A stretch of 17,967 nt of DNA from an uncultured Clostridia bacterium (GTDB lineage: Bacteria; Bacillota; Clostridia; Oscillospirales; Ruminococcaceae). The stretch is taken from contig CANQZS010000010.1 of the NCBI GenBank assembly GCA_947628385.1, positions 1 through 17,967 on the forward strand, written 5' to 3'. This document shows, one piece after another, positions 15,062-17,967 of this stretch. The position numbers and the translations under genes were made by a program. A model generated the notes under the pieces. It was not told where the DNA came from. It saw only the letters and a program-made list of their open reading frames with translations, and did no database searches. Within the stretch, counting starts at the first letter, position 1. The number at the start of each line of letters is the position of its first letter.

Positions 15062-15078
15062 TGTTAAAATTCTGTTAA
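15062..15078 (-). promoter_or_regulatory. Paired TTAACA hexamers upstream of the exporter
   Basis: TTAACA-N5-TTAACA on the minus strand, an 11-bp direct repeat identical in spacing to the pair before the VTC operon and matching the PhoP-box pattern of Bacillus. It lies on the strand opposite to the exporter genes, about 80-95 nt before their start, so activation or repression cannot be decided. Confidence 0.35.
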
Positions 15079-15083
15079 ACCCC

Positions 15084-15112
15084 TTTTATTTTTAATATTT
15101 ATGTGATAAAAT
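15084..15112 (+). promoter_or_regulatory. Putative promoter of the ABC exporter operon
   Basis: TAAAAT (15107-15112) with TGA before it as an extended -10. The -35 (TTTTAT, 15084-15089) is weak. Predicted leader about 40 nt. Assigned mainly because it is the best -10 in the gap. Confidence 0.45.
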
Positions 15113-15156
15113 AAATGGTATTCGTTTACAGGCACTTGAAAAAAGGAGGGTAATTT

Positions 15157-16911
15157 ATGTTCCAGATAAAATGGATATGGGAAAACCTTAAAGGCTATCG
15201 CGGAAGATACATACTGGCTCTTTGCCTTACGGTCATCTCCCAGATGCTTTATATCTCCAATCCTGTTTTCAGCCAACAGATAGTAGATACATTTATATAT
15301 AGTGAAAACGCCGCGGAAAATCTCGCAAATAACAGCAGACTGCTTGTCATGCTTTGCTGCGGTATGGTGCTGTTTACACTCACAAGAACGGTTATACAGT
15401 TCAGCACAAATATGCTCTATGAGGTCTGCTCTCAGGGTATGCTTGCCAAGGTGAGAAATTACCTTTTCGCAAACGTTCAGCGGCAGGATATGACATTTTA
15501 CGACAAGAACCGCACGGGCGATCTTATGACGCGCCTTTCCGGAGATATAGATATGGTGCGCCACAGTGTTGCGTGGATCATCAAGACTCTGCTGGAAAGC
15601 CTTGTGCTTTTTACAACGACTACCGTATACTTCTTTTACCTTGACCCGCTGATGGCTCTTTGCCTGCTTGCGCTCACTCCGCTGATCTTCATAATAAGCG
15701 GTATTTTCCGCAAGGAGGTAGGTCCGAAATATGTTACTCTCCGCGAAAAGCTCTCCGATATGAACACAAGAGCGCAGGAGAATATCGCCGGCAACCGCGT
15801 CGTTCGCGCTTTTGCCCGCGAGGATCACGAGATAGGACTTTTTCAGGAGAAAAATACCGACTATGCCACGGCAAACAAAACAGCCGCTATGACATGGCTG
15901 AAATATTTCCCATTCATTGAAACGACGGCTCAGGGACTGACGGTAGTTCACCTTATCGCGGGAGGATTTTTCGTTATCTCGGGACGTCTTACCATGGGAG
16001 AATATATTGCTTTCAGCGGTCTGATATGGACGCTTTCCAACCCGATGAGAAATGTGGGAACACTGGTAAACGATCTGCAAAGATTCATGGCTTCCGCTTC
16101 AAAGATAATCGAAGTCTATTACTCGCGTCCGTTTATCGTTGACCGTGACGATCATAAGGATATGCCAGAGCATCTTGACGGCGAGGTGGAATTTAAAAAC
16201 GTTACCTTCGGATACGGCGATAACGTCGTTCTCGATAATGTCAGCTTTAAAATAAAAGCAGGCGAGACGGTCGCAATAATGGGAGAGACAGGCTCCGGAA
16301 AAACTTCTCTGGTGAACCTTATCCCAAGGCTTTATGATCCGCAGAAAGGCGAAGTCCTTGTGGACGGGGTGAACGTCCGCTTTATAAAGCTTGAAACTCT
16401 CAGAAAAAATATCGGCATGGCTATGCAGGACGTGCTTCTCTGGTCGGATACGATAGAGGGAAATATTTCTTTCGGAAAAAGCGATATGCCCGATGAGGAC
16501 GTTTACCGCTTTGCAAAGGCTGCCGACGCCGACGGATTTATCCGCGACCTGAACGAGGGCTACGATACTATAGTCGGAGAACGCGGCGTGGGACTTTCCG
16601 GCGGTCAGAAGCAAAGGCTTTCCCTTGCAAGAGCGCTGGCGATACGTCCGGCGATATTGATCCTTGACGATACGACCTCCGCAGTCGATCTTGAGACCGA
16701 AAAGCATATCCAGAAAAATCTTAAGGATCTTGATTTCAGCTGCACCAAGATAATAATAGCCCAGAGGATCTCCTCAGCCAAGGACGCCGACAAGATAATC
16801 ATTCTTAAAAACGGCAGGATCTCCGAAATGGGAACTCACGACGAGCTTATCCGCAATAAAGACGGCTATTATCGTGAAATTTACGACCTCCAACAGGGAA
16901 GCATCGAATAA
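15157..16911 (+). CDS. ABC exporter half-transporter with degenerate ATP site (YheI/BmrC/TM287-like)
   Basis: One half of a heterodimeric multidrug-type ABC exporter: a membrane domain of six helices (about 15-320) fused to an ATPase domain (about 340-580) in 584 residues. Walker A GETGSGKT (376-383), Q-loop Gln424, LSGGQ (480-484) and Walker B ILILD (500-504) are present. The catalytic Glu is Asp505 and the H-loop His is Gln536, as in the non-catalytic half of TM287/288-type exporters. The second half follows 18 nt later and should supply the active residues. GGAGGG precedes the ATG. Substrate unknown; family members export drugs, lipids or peptides. Confidence 0.93.
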   Translation: MFQIKWIWENLKGYRGRYILALCLTVISQMLYISNPVFSQQIVDTFIYSENAAENLANNSRLLVMLCCGMVLFTLTRTVIQFSTNMLYEVCSQGMLAKVRNYLFANVQRQDMTFYDKNRTGDLMTRLSGDIDMVRHSVAWIIKTLLESLVLFTTTTVYFFYLDPLMALCLLALTPLIFIISGIFRKEVGPKYVTLREKLSDMNTRAQENIAGNRVVRAFAREDHEIGLFQEKNTDYATANKTAAMTWLKYFPFIETTAQGLTVVHLIAGGFFVISGRLTMGEYIAFSGLIWTLSNPMRNVGTLVNDLQRFMASASKIIEVYYSRPFIVDRDDHKDMPEHLDGEVEFKNVTFGYGDNVVLDNVSFKIKAGETVAIMGETGSGKTSLVNLIPRLYDPQKGEVLVDGVNVRFIKLETLRKNIGMAMQDVLLWSDTIEGNISFGKSDMPDEDVYRFAKAADADGFIRDLNEGYDTIVGERGVGLSGGQKQRLSLARALAIRPAILILDDTTSAVDLETEKHIQKNLKDLDFSCTKIIIAQRISSAKDADKIIILKNGRISEMGTHDELIRNKDGYYREIYDLQQGSIE

Positions 16912-16929
16912 TAAAGGAGGGATAAGGCT

Positions 16930-17967
16930 ATGGCAAGAAATAAATATGATATTGATGAACAGCTTGAATCTCCCTTTGACGTGCGGCACCTTAAACGCGC
17001 AATGGTGTATGTTTCCCGCTATAAATGGCGAATGATACTTTCACTTTCCCTCAGCGCGGCGGCGGTAATTATCGGACTTTTTGCTCCGGTGATAACGCAG
17101 CACGCCATTGACGTTTCCATTCCCAGCGGAGATAAAAAGAAAGTCCTTTTAATGGGCGGACTTCTGCTGCTTACTATTATTGTGAACGTCATATTCTCAA
17201 CGATACGTTCAAGGATAATGACAAAGGTAGGTCAGGATATTATCTTCGACATCAGGACGGATCTTTTTGAACATCTGCAAAGGCTTTCCTTTGAGTATTA
17301 CGACAGCCGTCCCCACGGAAAGATACTGGTACGTATAATAAACTATGTAAACAGCGTTTCGGATACGCTTTCCAACGGTATAATAACATTCATTCTTGAG
17401 CTTTTCAATCTGGTTTTCATAACGGTGTTCATGTTTGCGATGCACTGGAAAATGGCGCTGGTGATCCTTGCGGGCGTTCCGGTGCTGATGACCTTTATAC
17501 TTATTATAAAGAATAAACAGCGCAGAGCGTGGCAGGCGGTATCAAATAAAAGCTCCAACCTGAACGCGTACCTCCATGAGGGCATAGTGGGAGTAAAGGT
17601 CACTCAGCTTTTCCGCAGAGAAAAGGAAAACGACGGTATATTTGCACGCCTTTCCGAGGCATACCGCAAGGACTGGATGAAAGCGGTAACATATAATAAC
17701 CTGCTCTGGCCTACGGTAGATACGATCTCCGCGGCGATCTCTGCGGCAATATATATGGTAGGACTGCTTATTATAGGTCCAGAGGCTATATCCTTGGGAA
17801 CCATAGTGGGAATGTCCGGATACGCTTCAAGATTCTGGCAGCCTATACTTAACCTTGCGAACCTGTTCAATAACTTTATAAACGCTGTATCATACCTCGA
17901 AAGGATATTTGAGACTCTTGACGAACCGGTCAGGGTAAGCGACAAGGAGAACGCCGAGGAGCTCCCG
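16930..17967 (+). CDS. ABC exporter partner half-transporter (YheH/BmrD/TM288-like), cut by window end
   Basis: The first 346 codons of the second half-transporter, open to the window edge. It starts MARNKYDIDEQLESPFDVRH, with a charged N-terminal extension of about 25 residues typical of the YheH-like half, and then has the six-helix membrane domain (about 35-330) with coupling-helix regions such as FEYYDSRPHGKILVR and LHEGIVGVKVTQLF. The ATPase domain, about 240 residues, lies beyond the window, so the catalytic residues cannot be checked. AAAGGAGGG lies 9 nt before the ATG. It is co-transcribed with the preceding gene. Confidence 0.9.
   Translation, partial: MARNKYDIDEQLESPFDVRHLKRAMVYVSRYKWRMILSLSLSAAAVIIGLFAPVITQHAIDVSIPSGDKKKVLLMGGLLLLTIIVNVIFSTIRSRIMTKVGQDIIFDIRTDLFEHLQRLSFEYYDSRPHGKILVRIINYVNSVSDTLSNGIITFILELFNLVFITVFMFAMHWKMALVILAGVPVLMTFILIIKNKQRRAWQAVSNKSSNLNAYLHEGIVGVKVTQLFRREKENDGIFARLSEAYRKDWMKAVTYNNLLWPTVDTISAAISAAIYMVGLLIIGPEAISLGTIVGMSGYASRFWQPILNLANLFNNFINAVSYLERIFETLDEPVRVSDKENAEELP

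Noticed and set aside
15064..16707. Long minus-strand open frames opposite the first exporter gene
   Set aside because: Shadows of a well-supported ABC exporter gene; rich in His, Cys and Arg, with no plausible domains.

Overview
The window looks like chromosomal DNA of a low-to-mid GC Firmicute, most likely a Ruminococcus-like member of the Oscillospiraceae. This is inferred from strong GGAGG-type ribosome binding sites, TTGAAA/TATAAT-like promoters with 17-nt spacers, and the gene content: a Bce-type peptide-resistance module, a CotH/DUF4956/VTC cluster, an SPFH/zinc-ribbon/TPM cluster and an AlkZ-related protein. No tRNA, rRNA, CRISPR array or transposase gene was found.

Layout. (1) Positions 1 to about 510 have no credible gene. 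They hold a large imperfect inverted repeat built from hairpins, centred near 206. Its matched joints are conserved between the two arms, while the hairpin stems have diverged in sequence but kept their pairing. (2) 519-5102 (minus strand) is a Bce-type module transcribed as response regulator, histidine kinase, ABC ATPase, permease. It has one promoter before the regulator and a second before the ATPase. The second carries an inverted repeat of the kind bound by BceR-like regulators. The permease reading frame is broken by an in-frame TAG near its N terminus. (3) 5250-5912 (plus) is a divergent AlkZ-related protein with a very short predicted leader. (4) 5923-9139 (minus) is a three-gene operon: a VTC/TTM-fold polyphosphate-polymerase-like protein, a DUF4956 membrane protein and a membrane-anchored CotH-like kinase with glycine-rich repeats. 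It ends in a terminator that overlaps the cotH stop codon. (5) 9288-11198 (minus) is a single gene joining a LacI-type ligand-binding domain to a GGDEF domain, with its own promoter, leader hairpin and terminator. (6) 11387-14766 (minus) encodes an SPFH protein with C-terminal zinc ribbons, a zinc-ribbon membrane protein and a TPM-domain protein, matching the YdjI/YdjG/YdjH set of Bacillus subtilis but with no pspA beside it. (7) 15157-17967 (plus) encodes the two halves of a heterodimeric ABC exporter. The first half carries the degenerate ATP site, and the second runs off the window end.

How the genes work together. Most of the window concerns the cell envelope: peptide-antibiotic sensing and resistance (Bce), envelope-stress scaffolding (SPFH/TPM), a possible phosphate-polymer and protein-phosphorylation system (VTC/DUF4956/CotH), and an exporter. 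Paired TTAACA-type hexamers 11 bp apart precede both the VTC operon and the exporter, which hints at shared phosphate-linked control. The best candidates for undescribed biology are the mirror-image hairpin element at the left edge and the VTC-DUF4956-CotH operon. The interrupted permease is the clearest sequence anomaly.
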